In this document: in pieces, positions 22,873-34,280 of the stretch | How positions within the stretch are numbered: position 1 is the stretch's first letter | How the letters are laid out: each line of letters begins with the position of its first letter | From: Candidula unifasciata | Lineage: Eukaryota > Mollusca > Gastropoda > Stylommatophora > Geomitridae | Direction: 5' to 3' | Assembly: GCA_905116865.2 (NCBI GenBank) | Contig: CAJHNH020008531.1 | Location: forward strand, 278,501 to 342,500 | DNA: 64,000 nt | Made by a program: the position numbers and the translations under genes | The notes under the pieces: generated by a model | The model's input: only the letters and a program-made list of their open reading frames with translations | Told to the model about the DNA's origin: nothing | Databases searched by the model: none

Positions 22873-23946
22873 CTATTGTCTTCTCTATTTTTAACTGTTT
22901 GATTTTTTAGTATATCGTGAAAGCGAATGTGGCATTCACCTTACAATTCTCTATTGTTACATTAAATCTTTTCTTTTTCTTTCCTACATATACTATGATT
23001 ATTAGCATTGTCGAACGACATCCTATAGGGTGCTGTTTAAAACGCACGACTTTTGTGGGAGAACCACACATTTTGCCTGTACTAGGTCGTCAAGAATGCA
23101 CTTAGCATTATTGATGACACTTTAGACACTGTAATTATTGCCATTTCCAAATCTCCTAAGACCTTATTTTCCTTGAAGGCAATATAATCTCCCAAATTGC
23201 CGTTCTACCCTCATTTTAGGATAGGTTTCACCACTTTCCGCCTCGCCTTTTTTAACTCCACAAAATAACTGACTATTTTTTTTTTCAAAACTATGAAATT
23301 TTACTTTTGTTTCAAACACTACCTAAATGTTCATTCATTTCTGCACATAATAATAGATGTATTGTGACACAGAAAATTGCATCGAAACAGACTGAACTAT
23401 AATAAATATTAGCAGCTTGTATACTTTAGGTTTCTTGACATGTATGTTAACCCTAATCCCTAATTTTGTGGGGGGGGGGGGGGGGGGAAGTCATTGTATC
23501 CCATAAATGAGTGAAACGTTTAAAACCGTAGTTTTAAACAAATAGTAATTAGTTCATAATGTTAAATTTATGTGCCAATTTGCATTCAGCCATCTTTTCT
23601 TAGTTTTTGAAATATCTTGCCAAATGAGTACAAAGTCAGCTTTTTTTCCGCATAAAATATGACATTATAAATCAATATCTTTGAAAATATGTAGATTTTA
23701 GCTCCAAAAAATTTTTTTTTTTCAGTCCGTACCTAGTACGTACCTACAAAAGGCATTGTTTCCAACAGATAAAATCACATTCAATTTTAGGGGTTAAACC
23801 TGTAAGACATGTTGAACCGTTGCGGAATAATATTACTGATAGACCTTCTTGAATATAAACATCCAGCCTATTGTCCTGAAATAATTACTAGATGATAACT
23901 GAAGGCGTGTGTTAGCATGTTTCAAGACAATATTACATTCACTTAC
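22873..23946. other. unassigned intron sequence with a G-run
   Basis: Part of the ABCA intron 18092-23946. Contains an 18-19 base G-run at 23469-23487 and T-runs near 23280 and 23640-23720. No gene seen. Confidence 0.5.
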
Positions 23947-24102
23947 CTTAGACCCCCCAATTAAGGAAATTGCCATTGAAAGACTTCTCTTCTGCCCACC
24001 AGACATTTTACCCACTTGTGAATACATCTTGCTTTCTAAGCCTAAATCCTTCACAATTTCTCTGACTTCCCTGTTAAGTTTCCGTGACCTATAACCTTTC
24101 AT
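23947..24102 (-). CDS. ABCA3-like: ABCA3-type transporter exon: NBD1 ABC signature
   Basis: The exon is 156 nt, exactly 52 codons, phase 0 at both ends. Acceptor TTTTTTTAG and donor TCTAAG/GTAAGT. It encodes MKGYRSRKLNREVREIVKDL, then GLESKMYSQVGKMSGGQKRS and ends AISLIGGSK. MSGGQKR is the ABC signature (C-loop) and matches the LSGGQ consensus except for Met in place of Leu. Many ABCA proteins have Met at the fifth position (SGGM), so Gln here is a mild difference. The first Met is an internal residue, not a start: the upstream exon joins in phase. Confidence 0.93.
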
Positions 24103-24818
24103 CTAAAAAAAATGATATCGTATTGTGAGACACACATAATTTAAATCTTGGTTTAAAATAAAAACTAAGAAAATAAATTGATAACCAAATCAAAACGAGT
24201 ATAGCTTTAGTAACAATTCTCTCTCGTCAATACATGTGTTCTGCATCCAGCTTAAAAGGCGTAACAATGGTTTTCCTACTGGTAAATACTCCGCATAAAC
24301 TAAATAAAAGACTTGCTGAAGTCTTTGCACCGTCAACCCAAATAAAGCATCAGGATTATAGTGTTTCTTAATAATAAAAAAAAATTATAATAACAACTGC
24401 AACAAACGAGTCAATGGCAGTCATATCAAGACAGAAAATACACTGAAAAACCTGGGAGAGAATACATTCAAAAACACGAGAGAGAATACATTAAAAATAC
24501 TTGGGCCTATCTTTAAAGTGTCACGTTGAGGTTTCAAAATAAAAAAGCCAAAAAAAAAGCTGGCGTTTTCAGATCATCTTTGACAAGCAACACTCCACTT
24601 TCTATGGTACCTTTATAATGTCCTGCCCTCAAATTTTAACAACTATCTCCAAAATTTATTTATGAATCAACAAGAGTTTTTTTTTTTATTTTTCCTGTTA
24701 GATTCTCCATGATCTTATGATTACAAATAACAATTTCACAGGTGCTGGTTTTCTTAAGGGCACCAATTTCTTTCATATTCGTTTGACTAATAATGTGTGT
24801 ACTCCTAAAACTAGATTT
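24103..24818. other. unassigned intron sequence
   Basis: AT-rich, with two short repeats of a GAGAGAATACATT motif at 24461 and 24480. No gene seen. Confidence 0.5.
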
Positions 24819-26010
24819 GCTCATGAAACACCGACCACCTGTTCATGAAACACTGACCACCTGTTCATGAAACACCGACCATCTGTTCATGAAACACCGA
24901 CCACCTACCTGTTCATGAAACACCGACCACCTGCTCATGAAACACCGACCACCTGCTCATGAAACACCGACCAGCTGTTCATGAAACACCGACCCCTGTT
25001 CATGAAACACCGACCACCTTTTCATGAAACACCGACCACCTGTTCATGAAACACCGACCACCTGTTCATGAAACACCGACCACCTGTTCATGAAACACTG
25101 ACCACCTGTTCATGAAACACCGACCACCTGTTCATGAAACACCGACCACCTGCTCATGAAACACCGACCACCTACCTGTTCATGAAACACCGACCACCTG
25201 CTCATGAAACACCGACCACCTGTTCATGAAACACCGACCACCTGTTCATGAAACACCGACCAGCTGTTCATGAAACACCGACCCCTGTTCATGAAACACC
25301 GACCACCTTTTCATGAAACACCGACCACCTGTTCATGAAACACCGACCACCTGTTCAAGAAACACCGACCACCTGTTCATGAAACACTGACCACCTGTTC
25401 ATGAAACACCGACCACCTATTCATGAAACACCGACCACCTGCTCATGAAACACCGACCACCTACCTGTTCATGAAACACCGACCACCTGCTCATGAAACA
25501 CCGACCACCTGTTCATGAAACACCGACCACCTGTTCATGAAACACCGACCACCTGTTCATGAAACACCGACCACCTGTTCATGAAACACCGACCACCTGT
25601 TCATGTAACACCGACCACCTGCTCATGAAACACCGACCACCTGTTCATGAAACACCGACCACCTGTTCATGAAACACCGACCACCTGTTCATGAAACACT
25701 GACCACCTGGTCATGAAACACCGACCACCTGCTCATGAAACACCGACCACATGTTCATGAAACACCGACCACCTGTTCATGAAACTCCGACCACCTGTTC
25801 ATGAAACACCGACCACCTGTTCATGAAACACCGACCACCTGTTCATGAAACACCGACCACCTGTTCATGAAACACCGACCACCTGCTCATGAAACACCGA
25901 CCACCTACCTGTTCATGAAACACCGACCACCTGTTCATGAAACACCGACCACCTGTTCATTGAACACCGACCACCTGTTCATGAAACACCGACCACCTGT
26001 TCATGAAACA
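24819..26010. repeat. 22-bp minisatellite, about 54 copies, with higher-order pattern
   Basis: A unit built on TTCATGAAACACCGACCACC repeats about 54 times with few mismatches. Variant units recur in the same order: CAGCTG at 24971 and 25260, GACCCCTG at 24991 and 25280, CCTTTTC at 25017 and 25306. All three are spaced 289 bases, that is 13 units plus 3. The 4-base expansion (CCTACCTG) appears at 24904, 25171, 25460 and 25904. This is a higher-order duplication inside an ABCA intron. Confidence 0.97.
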
Positions 26011-26394
26011 TCTAAAAAAAAAAGCACAGTTTGAAAGTTTCCTGTTAATTAACTGTAAGCATGCGGCTGGTTTGTTTTTGAATCGGTCTATTTTTATGTT
26101 ATTTTTTCACCTATCGAAAGGAAACTGAAAACTACATGTTTGTTAACATCAATAAAACTATAATGTTCTCACAAGGACATGATTATTAACACGGTGCAGG
26201 CCAATTTTCAACAACTCGTACCGAATGGTTACTAGTACTGGGTTACAGTTATTATTATTTGGAAAAAAAAAATGGTTGGCAGGTCTTCAGGAACTGAATA
26301 CGGATTTTGTTAAAGAGCTTTTGAAGCAAGTGAGCTGTGCGCAAGCACGAAAAGATCCACAATTAGATAAAAGGTAAGATGCATACATAATCAA

Positions 26395-26540
26395 ACTGCA
26401 TCTATTGGAAAAAGAACTCTGAACTGCTGAATAAGGGGATCGAACTGCTGTGGATGGGGAGCGAGCGGATACTAAAATGCTCAGAGTGCTGTGATGCCGA
26501 TTCTCAGCCCAGTTCGACTCAGCTCACAAAGAAGAAAAAA
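26395..26540 (+). mobile_element. LINE-A solo 3' end
   Basis: GAACTGCTG, GATGGGGAGCGAGCG and CAGAGTGCTGTGATGCCGAT match the terminal about 100 bases of LINE-A (compare 1300-1387). It is a severely 5'-truncated insertion. Confidence 0.72.
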
Positions 26541-27170
26541 AATGTATCGAAATTAGGTAATATGCTAAGGAGTCTGTACAGATTGTACTCAAAACTAAAA
26601 ACAATTATAGAGAAGAGTGACAAGCAGGCAGGTCAGTTCTTTTTTTTCCTGTAAATTTTACTGATTTATCCAAATAAACTGTGGTATCTTTTTTTACAAG
26701 GGTTTACTGACGGTAGATTCTATTTACAGTTTTAGAAGTAATAAGGCTTTTGTCCATTATCCTCTTAGATAATGTCCAATGTAGATATATTCATGACAGT
26801 TTGCGATGCACGTGATAGGTAGATTGCATCCGCTAGTGACACTATGTTATTTTGTACATAAGGTTGCGTGTACCGGAGAACCATTTACTTGTCGGTTTTG
26901 AACAAGTCTAGATTCCTCTGCTGAAACTGTGCAATTATTTGCTGGTATTTGTGCATTCAAATGTATAATTCAATGTTGTTTTAAGGTCAAATAATCTTGA
27001 AATCTATGTCCCAGGGCAACAGCTTTACAAGGTTTATCTAGGAGAATCTTTGCACTAAATTCAGTCAGCTGAAATTTCACACACAGCCTTCTAAATTGGC
27101 ACACTTGAAACTAAATTGAAAAAAATTTACGTTTTAACATCAAACAGTCAAGTTACACAAGTTAGCTTAC
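26541..27170. other. unassigned intron sequence
   Basis: Lies between a LINE-A tail and the Q-loop exon. No gene or named repeat seen. Confidence 0.5.
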
Positions 27171-27325
27171 TCGTGCAAAGAACCATAGATGTTCCTTGAC
27201 CGTTAATACATCAAACAAGATATTATGCTGTGGACACAGACTTAAACTTTTCCGCACACCTGCTATATTTTCACATATGTCGTAACCATTGATGATTGCA
27301 GTTCCTTTAGTTGGAGGGATAAAAC
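27171..27325 (-). CDS. ABCA3-like: ABCA3-type transporter exon: NBD1 Q-loop
   Basis: The exon is 155 nt: two bases completing Gly from the previous exon, then 51 codons, phase 0 at the end. Acceptor TTATTTCCAG and donor GCACGA/GTAAGC are good. It encodes FIPPTKGTAIINGYDI, then GVRKSLSLCPQHNILFDVLT and ends EHLWFFAR. CPQHN is the Q-loop that couples ATP binding to the membrane domains. The PPTKGTAxINGYDI and LTVKEHLWFFA segments are standard ABCA. A low-complexity minisatellite lies in the next intron, 1.2 kb away. Confidence 0.95.
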
Positions 27326-27479
27326 CTGGAAATAAAAAACAAATATAAACACTGAGGCTTGTACACCAAGCAGCAAAAAATTTTTACTTTCTGTTAAGTA
27401 TAATTAAGCAGAAAAAAAAGAAAATCAGTGTCCCGTTATCTAAAGATGTTATGAAGATATATTCTGGTCTCTCAGGATC

Positions 27480-28560
27480 TGTGGCTTGAGCGTTGCAAAT
27501 GTGATTTGTAATTCCGGCATGCCAGGCTGGATTCCAGCTGCCGGCAAATTGTTTCCAGACCGCTCTGCATTAAGAACGTTAAGATGTTATAATTATAGCC
27601 TTAGAACTCAGAGACACGGTAACACAGCAAATAAGGGACACCGAAAACGATTTACGTGTCCAAAAAACCGCCCAACAGTAACAGCAAGATCAATAGATTG
27701 GCCTCTAGAGCGCCTTGCTGCGAATTCTCACATAGGGTGAGATCTGGAGAATGTCCTCGCTGCGCCTGAGCTTTGTTATAAGACCTGCTAACGATGTGTT
27801 ACCCTCTCCACTAACATTGCCCTATGGCGTGTGACTACCAACCCGACATTGTCCCCCTATGCAGAGCCAGGCAGAACATATTATCAGCGTGCACAAAAGC
27901 CCTATGCCAGTTAGAGATACATAGCGACACAATAAAGTTCTGAAGGAGTTTGCGGACATTGTGAATCAAGCCAGGATGAGAGCTAAAACCCCCCCCCCCC
28001 CCCTTTTTCCCCCATTTGCGCTTCTTCAAAGCTGGGCAGATTTCAAAAAAGTAAAATCAGCAATATGGTATTTGCTCCATCTATAATTGACTGTGCGAGA
28101 GTCTAGTAACTTGCTGTCGACCTGCCTGGTTTAGAAAAATAAACCAAATAAATCTGAAGGACTGGCATGAGACCAGACTTGGTTCTGCACTCTCTTGATA
28201 AAGCATAGCGTACCGTACAAATCGCAGGTGGAAGAAAATCAGCTGTACAAGCTCGAAAAGTACTGTGAATTGGTGGCCGGTCTGAGGAAGGATGAGGCGT
28301 ACACAGTAACAGTCTTCGCAGTTGAGGTAGGCGCCGGAGGGCTAATCTCCAACTCCGATTATAATGTACTAAAGCACATGGGCTCGAACAGAACGTAAAC
28401 GGGCACTAAAACAACAGGCTGATAGGGCTTCGAGCTGACTGTGGACGCAACTGAATGTCGTGGGGGATAGACCTCGGTAGACTGGTAAGAGCATCTTAGT
28501 GGAAAAGAACAGAACTTAACATTCCTAAACGTAAAAGTGTCCGATTAAGTCTGCCAGTGT
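27480..28560 (+). mobile_element. RT element with PD-(D/E)XK-like tail, copy R1
   Basis: A degenerate C-terminal part of a widespread animal RT polyprotein. In order: a thumb/linker with FVIRPANDVLPSP (27770-27810), the region before RYxWRH near 27900 (frameshifted), ARMRAKT and FFKAGQI flanking a C-run at 27988-28002, LAVDLPGLEK near 28115, MRPDLVLHS near 28168 (the PD motif), VPYKSQVEENQLYKLEKYCE (28210-28268) and the VFAVEVGAGGL block near 28310-28350. The PD...(E)xTVP...EVG pattern resembles the PD-(D/E)XK endonuclease tail of restriction-like-endonuclease LINEs; this is inferred. The 3' part after the stop (AAGTGTCCGAT, GTCTGCCAGTGT) is shared with R2 and R4. Confidence 0.65.
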
Positions 28561-28719
28561 CTCTCTGCCAAAAAACTGATGATTTTGTACTGATGATTGG
28601 TGGACTCCTGCTGTGCATGCTTCTGCTGTGAAGTTTTTCTTATAATATTCTTATTGCAGCAAATTCTTCAAGTTCTTGATAACATGTTTCCTCTGTCGCA
28701 TAGGCTTGTGAACCACAGT

Positions 28720-29062
28720 GCCTTTTTTCTGCATTAGGATGGTGGTATTAGTGCTGCTTGTGATGTGGAAGCAGCGGGTAGTAAGGCGTTGTGAGTGATG
28801 TATGGTACTGCGGGTGACATGAAAACAGCTGGTGGTGCAGGTACCGCAGGGTGTTGTGAATCCCACGTTTTGGTGTGGTTGAGGCTATTGGTGTGGAAGT
28901 AGAGTGGGTGTGTTGTCAGTGCTGCGTTTGGTGTGGGTGTCGCGAGTGATGTAGGTGACGCAGGGTCTTGTGGATACTGTGGGTTATGTGGATGCAGTAA
29001 GTGGTGTGGGTACTGTGGTTTTTGTGGAAGCAATGATTGCAATGGGGACCGCGGGTTTTGTG
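28720..29062. repeat. degenerate G/T-rich (C/A-rich) satellite-like tract
   Basis: On the reverse strand this is a CC/CA-rich, loosely periodic tract (CCACA, CCCAC, CATCAC words) encoding only Pro/Thr/Ser/His low complexity. It replaces the RNase H core of LINE-G copy 2 from position 29062 leftward. Similar CC/CA-rich words occur at 30520-30780. Confidence 0.55.
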
Positions 29063-29955
29063 CTGACCCATTCGTATAGACACGAGACCAAATATTATGT
29101 GGGTCATCAAGTAGAGTAAGGGTGGCTGTTTTACGTTGCACACTGTTTGGTTCTTCCTTGAATAATCCTTTCACTTCTGTCTGAATATGTATTGGCAAAT
29201 TATATTTTTCTTTCCAAGGGGCACTATCTGGAACAGCCTTTAAGGGTCTATCAGTTGCAGGCAGATCATTGGTTTGCCTGCAGTGTCGTTGGGCCTGGTA
29301 AATGGAACTGCTTCTTTTTACTCACCCCCTCTACTAGATTTTAGAATTTGTCTTCACAGAGAGTTCAGGCATGTTGAGAAACTTTTCTGATTTTTGTAGT
29401 ATCTTAGTGTCTCTTCGTTATGTCAGTGTTTGAGTCATCACCATCTTCTCCATCGCAGCTATAGGTGTTGATTTCATCCCGCCTGTTATGACTATGAGTG
29501 TTTGATTTTGCATCTTGTCTAACGTCTGTAGTGTGATTTTTGATGCTGAACGCCATGCAGTTGACCCGTGTTCAAGGTGTGGTCGTACACTTTGTTGATA
29601 AACTTTCCTAAGTATTTTCCCATTTGCACTCCATGTTGTTCCACTTTGTTTCATTAGGATAGCTTTCCTCCTTCTGGCTTTAGTTGCTGACTTGTTGATG
29701 TGTTTTCTCTATGTTAGCCTATCAACAAACGTGACTCCGAGGTATATCGGCTCCTTATCCTCTCTAAGTGGTATTCTATTTATCTGAACGACACCTGATT
29801 TATATTTTAGGGAAAGGGTGAAGAGAGTGGTGCTACACTTGTCTATTTTGATGCTGTCATTCCATTTATCAGCTCATGCATATATTGCATCTATGGATCT
29901 TTGTAGCAGTCGAGTGGTCACTGTCGCACATTTATTTGTAGTAACGAAATAAAAC
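29063..29955 (-). mobile_element. LINE-G copy 2, truncated at both ends
   Basis: The reverse strand matches LINE-G from the RT palm exit (TTRLLQRSIDAI near 29900) through KCSTTLFTLSLKYKSGVV, IYLGVTFVDRLT, VRPHLEHGSTAW (about 29560) to VQRKTATLTLLDD and RVYTNGSAQN (29060-29090). The first RNase H Asp is Asn here (TNGS instead of TDGS). It retains the 44 bases between the GGTGTC and ATACCTCGG words that are shortened to 7 in copy 1, which explains the frameshift there. Confidence 0.82.
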
Positions 29956-31149
29956 CGGATGTCTTCAAGATGGTCTCTAGTCATTGAAAGATACGCTAAC
30001 CACGGTGCCTGATTTAACGACCACAAGGTATAAAGATGTGAATTTTTGGGGAAGGAAAAAAAATTGCCACTTTGTAAGAAATATTTGAGAGATAGATAGT
30101 TAGTGCCGTAAGAAAAACAGTGAATGTCGATTTCAGAAAATAGTCGAGCTGTTGCTGGTTAGTGAAAGACATGTTGACTAAATGGTCGCCTAGTATTTAA
30201 AGAATAGGAAATCTCTGACTACAGCTTAGTGACATGACAATAAATTCCCTGGGTGGGCAAAAACGACTTTAGTCTATTACAGAAGTTTACAAGTTTTCAC
30301 TGAGGTAAAAGTTATCCGGACATTGTATGGTAGGTAAGTCACCTTTTTTGTATGAAGATTACTTCTGATAGGACATGACACACGCCGCCTTTGCCACACA
30401 TTTTCATTTTACCTCCTCTATTTAGATATAAAAAAATTTAAACACTATGGGCTGTAACCCCTTAGTGACTTTTAAAACGTATCATGTACCTAACAGACGC
30501 GAAACTCTATCTGATCACTGATCATACTACCACGGCATCCGCCCCCACCCCCTCCCCCACCCATTTTATCATAATTATCATATTTTGTTATAAAAAGAGT
30601 CATAGTATCAGACCACACCAACTGTGGCACCAATACCATTCCATGTTATTTGCCGAACTGCCCCACACTACCCACTGAACCAACCCACGGCATCCACAAC
30701 ATAGCGCACCGCACGCTGCCCCGCCCCATATCATTCACAACAACCCGCACTGTCCGCTGAATAACTTTACGCTACCCGCTAAGTAATTCTGTAATATCTT
30801 CTTCGTGATAAAAGTTCGTTTCCTTACAATAGGAATAAACTCCACAGGGGAGCATGTACTGCAGGGATCTACCAATCGTCAGTAGAAGTAATCTCTCGTC
30901 GACAAACGTTTCAGCCCACGAGCTCCTAGACGTTTTCAGAGAGTGGGCCCACCTGAGTTCATGAAGCTCCGGGTTGGTTTCCCTGCTGCACGAAATTACC
31001 GGATGGTGTTCGGATAGGGACAAGGCGACTTGGTAATTTTGCAGAAGGTACTGTGAGATAAGAAGTCGTAGCGGTAGCAATAATTAGAGCAGTCTGCATA
31101 CATGGACGACCAAGCGACAAGCTTACGATTGGTATACCGGACACATGTT
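29956..31149. other. unassigned intron sequence with CC/CA-rich tract
   Basis: 30520-30780 is rich in CACCC/CCGCA words, similar to 28720-29062. The remainder has no recognisable gene or repeat. Confidence 0.5.
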
Positions 31150-31485
31150 AGACTTTTGTTAGCAGGTGGCAGAGTAACACTGGCAGACAATTCGGACACG
31201 ATGGACTTTCAAGGGTTGAGAAACTCTTTTCCACTAGACACCCGGACCAGCTCACCGAGGCCCGTCCCCTACGTTGTTCCGTTGCGTCCAAAGCCAGCTC
31301 GAGGCAGTTTCAGCAACCTCGTCCAGCCGCTTAAGTGTCCGTTTCCGTTTTTTAATCCTAGTTCTTTAACCACATTGTAGAGCGAAGTGGAGACGAGACC
31401 TCTCGCTCCCACTTCGACGGCAAAGACACGTACTGTGTACACCTCGTCTCTCCTCAGACCGGCTGCTAAATCACATATTGTATCC
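31150..31485 (-). mobile_element. RT element with PD-(D/E)XK-like tail, copy R2 (3' end only)
   Basis: The reverse strand begins ICDLAAGLRRDEVYTVRVF, continues AVEVGARGLVSTSLYNVVKE and LGLKNGNGHLSGWTRLLKL, and ends with the shared 3' words (GTGTCCGAA, GTCTGCCAGTGT) near 31170-31205. It matches R1 over the same length. Its 5' edge is fused at 31485 to LINE-D RT in an uninterrupted frame. Confidence 0.7.
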
Positions 31486-33790
31486 ATGTATGTTATAAAA
31501 CGAAGCGGCGATAGTAAACAGCCCTGTTCACTACAAAAGTTCTTGACAATCCTGTCTTCCATCTTAGGCAGCATTTACTACGTGTGTACAGGCTTTTGCA
31601 AATATTAATGAGATGATTGTTCATTCCTTTTTCCCCCATACATTTCCACAGCCTATTCTTGTCAACTCTGTCAAAAGCTTTTTCTTGGTCTGTGAATGTT
31701 AAACAAGTCTTATCCTGTTCTATTGCTCTCTCTGATAGTTGTCTGTTCTATTGCTCTCTCTGATAGTTGGCTTCATTGCAACTTCTGTTTCGTGGAAACC
31801 CCATCTATGCTTCTGAAAGTTGATACTCTATCAATCAATGGTCTTAGCATTTTTTCGATGATCTTAGCATACATTTTCCCACGGTGACTGAGAAGCGATG
31901 TTCCTCTGTAATTAGTACAGTCCCTCTTACTTCCTTAATTTTTCCATAGCGGAACGATGACAGCAGTTTGCCAATCTGATGGTGTTTCTTGATTTTCCCA
32001 TGCAACCTGAAATATTCTCTTTAACCATATTGCTCCTGCTTCTCCTGCTACCTTAATGGCCTCAGCTTGTAGTTCATCAATACCTGTCGCCTTTAGTCTA
32101 GGGGCGGTACGAATGACATACTCTATCTCATCTAATAATATGCCTGGTTTTAGTTCCTCTGCCGTTAGTTCTGAGTTGTGTTTATGTTCTTCCCTGCTTT
32201 CCTTTGCTTTATGGCAGCTAAGTAATGATTTAAAGTAATTAACCCACCTTGATAAAATTTTGTTAGGTTCTATTAAAGTTGGCCATCTTCATTTTATATA
32301 ATTTCTGTTGGGTTGTATTCTTCATTCCTGTTTCTCATGCCTTTGACTTTTTTGATGTAGTTTTTTACTGCTGTTCTTTCTCCTTCAGCCAGCTTGCTTC
32401 TAAACTTATTGCATGAATTTCTTTTTGTTTGTCTGATAGATCTTATTTACTTCTCTTATAATAATCCTGTATGTTATGTAATTCTCTTCTATTCTGCTCC
32501 TCCGCCATATGTCATAGGCTTTATTTTTATTGCTCACAATTCTTCTTTTTTCCACCATGTTGAGAGCTTACCCCCTATGTTACTTTTCCTTTTAGTTCCA
32601 CTTACTTTTTTTTTGGGGGGGGGGGGGGGGGGGGAGTGCTATTTTCATAGTTGTGTCACTTAAATTTACCCATACTTTATTTACCCCACGTGTGTTTCGT
32701 GGAAGCTGTTCATAATTTTCTTGTTTTTGTTGATGAAATGATCGCCTAATTTCCTCACACTCTAGTTCTTTCCATTTTATTATGTCACCTTTATGACATT
32801 TCTTTTCTTGTTTGATAACTTTTCTTGACTTTTCTGTCAAGTATCACCATCCTATGATCTGTATCTAAACTCAAGTTTGGTGTAACTCTCAAGTCTGTAA
32901 CTTCATGAAAGTTTCTTTTTCTCGTCAGGATGTAATCAACATGACTCTTAGTATCCGGATAATTCCATTTATACTATTTCAAAAAAAAAAAAACCTTTGA
33001 AGCTCTATGTTGAAAGAAGGTGCTGATAATAAAAAGGTCATGATGGGCACATTTCTATTTTTATTTCCAATGCTGTTGTCTCCACAACTGTTTAGGTATC
33101 TTATATATGTTCGTCTTTCTCGTCCTGTCTTACCATCTTGCAAATTTAGTCACCCAGATCCTCAAAGAATTGATCTAAATCCTCCTCACTATAATTTCCA
33201 TTGAATGGAGCATATATTTAAAATCAAAAAAAAAAAAAAAAAAACACTCCTAAATATTTCCTACTTGTAATTTTAGGCTTATAATTTTTTTTATTTTAAC
33301 GAAATGTAGTTAACATCCAGTATATTTTTCGCAGTTTACTGATCGATAAAAAATTCTGCTCAATGCTTTGCACCTTGTATTTCCTCTACTCCCAATTGTA
33401 TCAAAACGTAATTTATATGTATTTTCTGCATTCCTCGTACTTTTATTCTCACTTCTGATTAGCCTAATACTTTAACATTATATTTCTCAAATAATTCAAT
33501 CACTTGTTCTTCTTTATTGCCCCATCCACATATACTGATTGTTCCTACCGTGGTCTTGACCTCCTGTTGGCCTCTATTTGCCACATTTCTTAAACATTTC
33601 CTATTTTCATCTTGGGTATTTCTTTTTGAACAGCTGAATTCTCCGCCGACTTGCCGGGCCCTGTCGCGAGTTCATCTTCAACTGAACAACTACACTAATC
33701 CAACACTTTTAACATTCTTTCCAGGAATAATTAGTGTAGTTGTCACAATTTTCGGCAAACGTTGTTTAGGCCGCCATCTTGGCCAGATTC
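31486..33790 (-). mobile_element. LINE-D (LINE-B relative), 3'-truncated
   Basis: Runs right to left. The 5' start GGCCAAGATGGCGGCC near 33770-33785 resembles that of LINE-B. The endonuclease C-terminus SHVDYILTRKRNFHEVTDLR and LSLDTDHRMVI lie at 32845-32960. RT follows: LLSHRGKMYAKIIEK near 31870-31900, AFDRVDKNRLWKCMGEKG near 31635-31680, and QGCLLSPLRFITYMD up to 31486. The palm ADD and everything after are absent. G-runs (32616-32634), A-runs and a tandem 29-bp duplication at about 31714-31771 disrupt it. Confidence 0.75.
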
Positions 33791-34280
33791 AAGACTCACT
33801 CAGCAAATGTCAAAATACTTCTAACACCTGGTGTTAGTTTTGCAATCTTACTTGTACACTGAATAGCACAGGTGAAATTGCAGAAGCCTGGGGTAGTCCC
33901 GAGACGATATTACATGGTTCTGAGGTCCGTGCACCAAGGCTAAGAGCTACCATACGTGAATGCAGCACAGCTGCATCCCAGTTCATATGCCACGGACAAA
34001 CTTCCTTTTCCATGAGTGCAAACTGTAAAATATCATATCTGACTCTTGTAAGAATCCTCGAGATCAAGTGCTGCCATAACTGTCTCCTGTCTGTTCTGAA
34101 AGCCCTCATAAATACCAATCGCAAAAGTAGCTGCATTTGACCAGGTATTTTTTCACGACCGGTAACTACCCAAAACTTTTGGCAGGGCTCTTCCCTTTCC
34201 AAAAACATTTGTAGCTTAACATCAACAACCTTCTGAAGCACCTCGCGAAAAGTATTTTGTAGGGTGATAATCCTAAAACC

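Noticed and set aside
23909..24094. Plus-strand frame over the signature exon
   Set aside because: Shadow of the minus-strand ABCA exon, whose splice sites and motifs are exact.
24819..26010. Regular direct repeats suggestive of a CRISPR array
   Set aside because: Units are contiguous without unique spacers, and the surroundings are a eukaryotic intron; it is a minisatellite.
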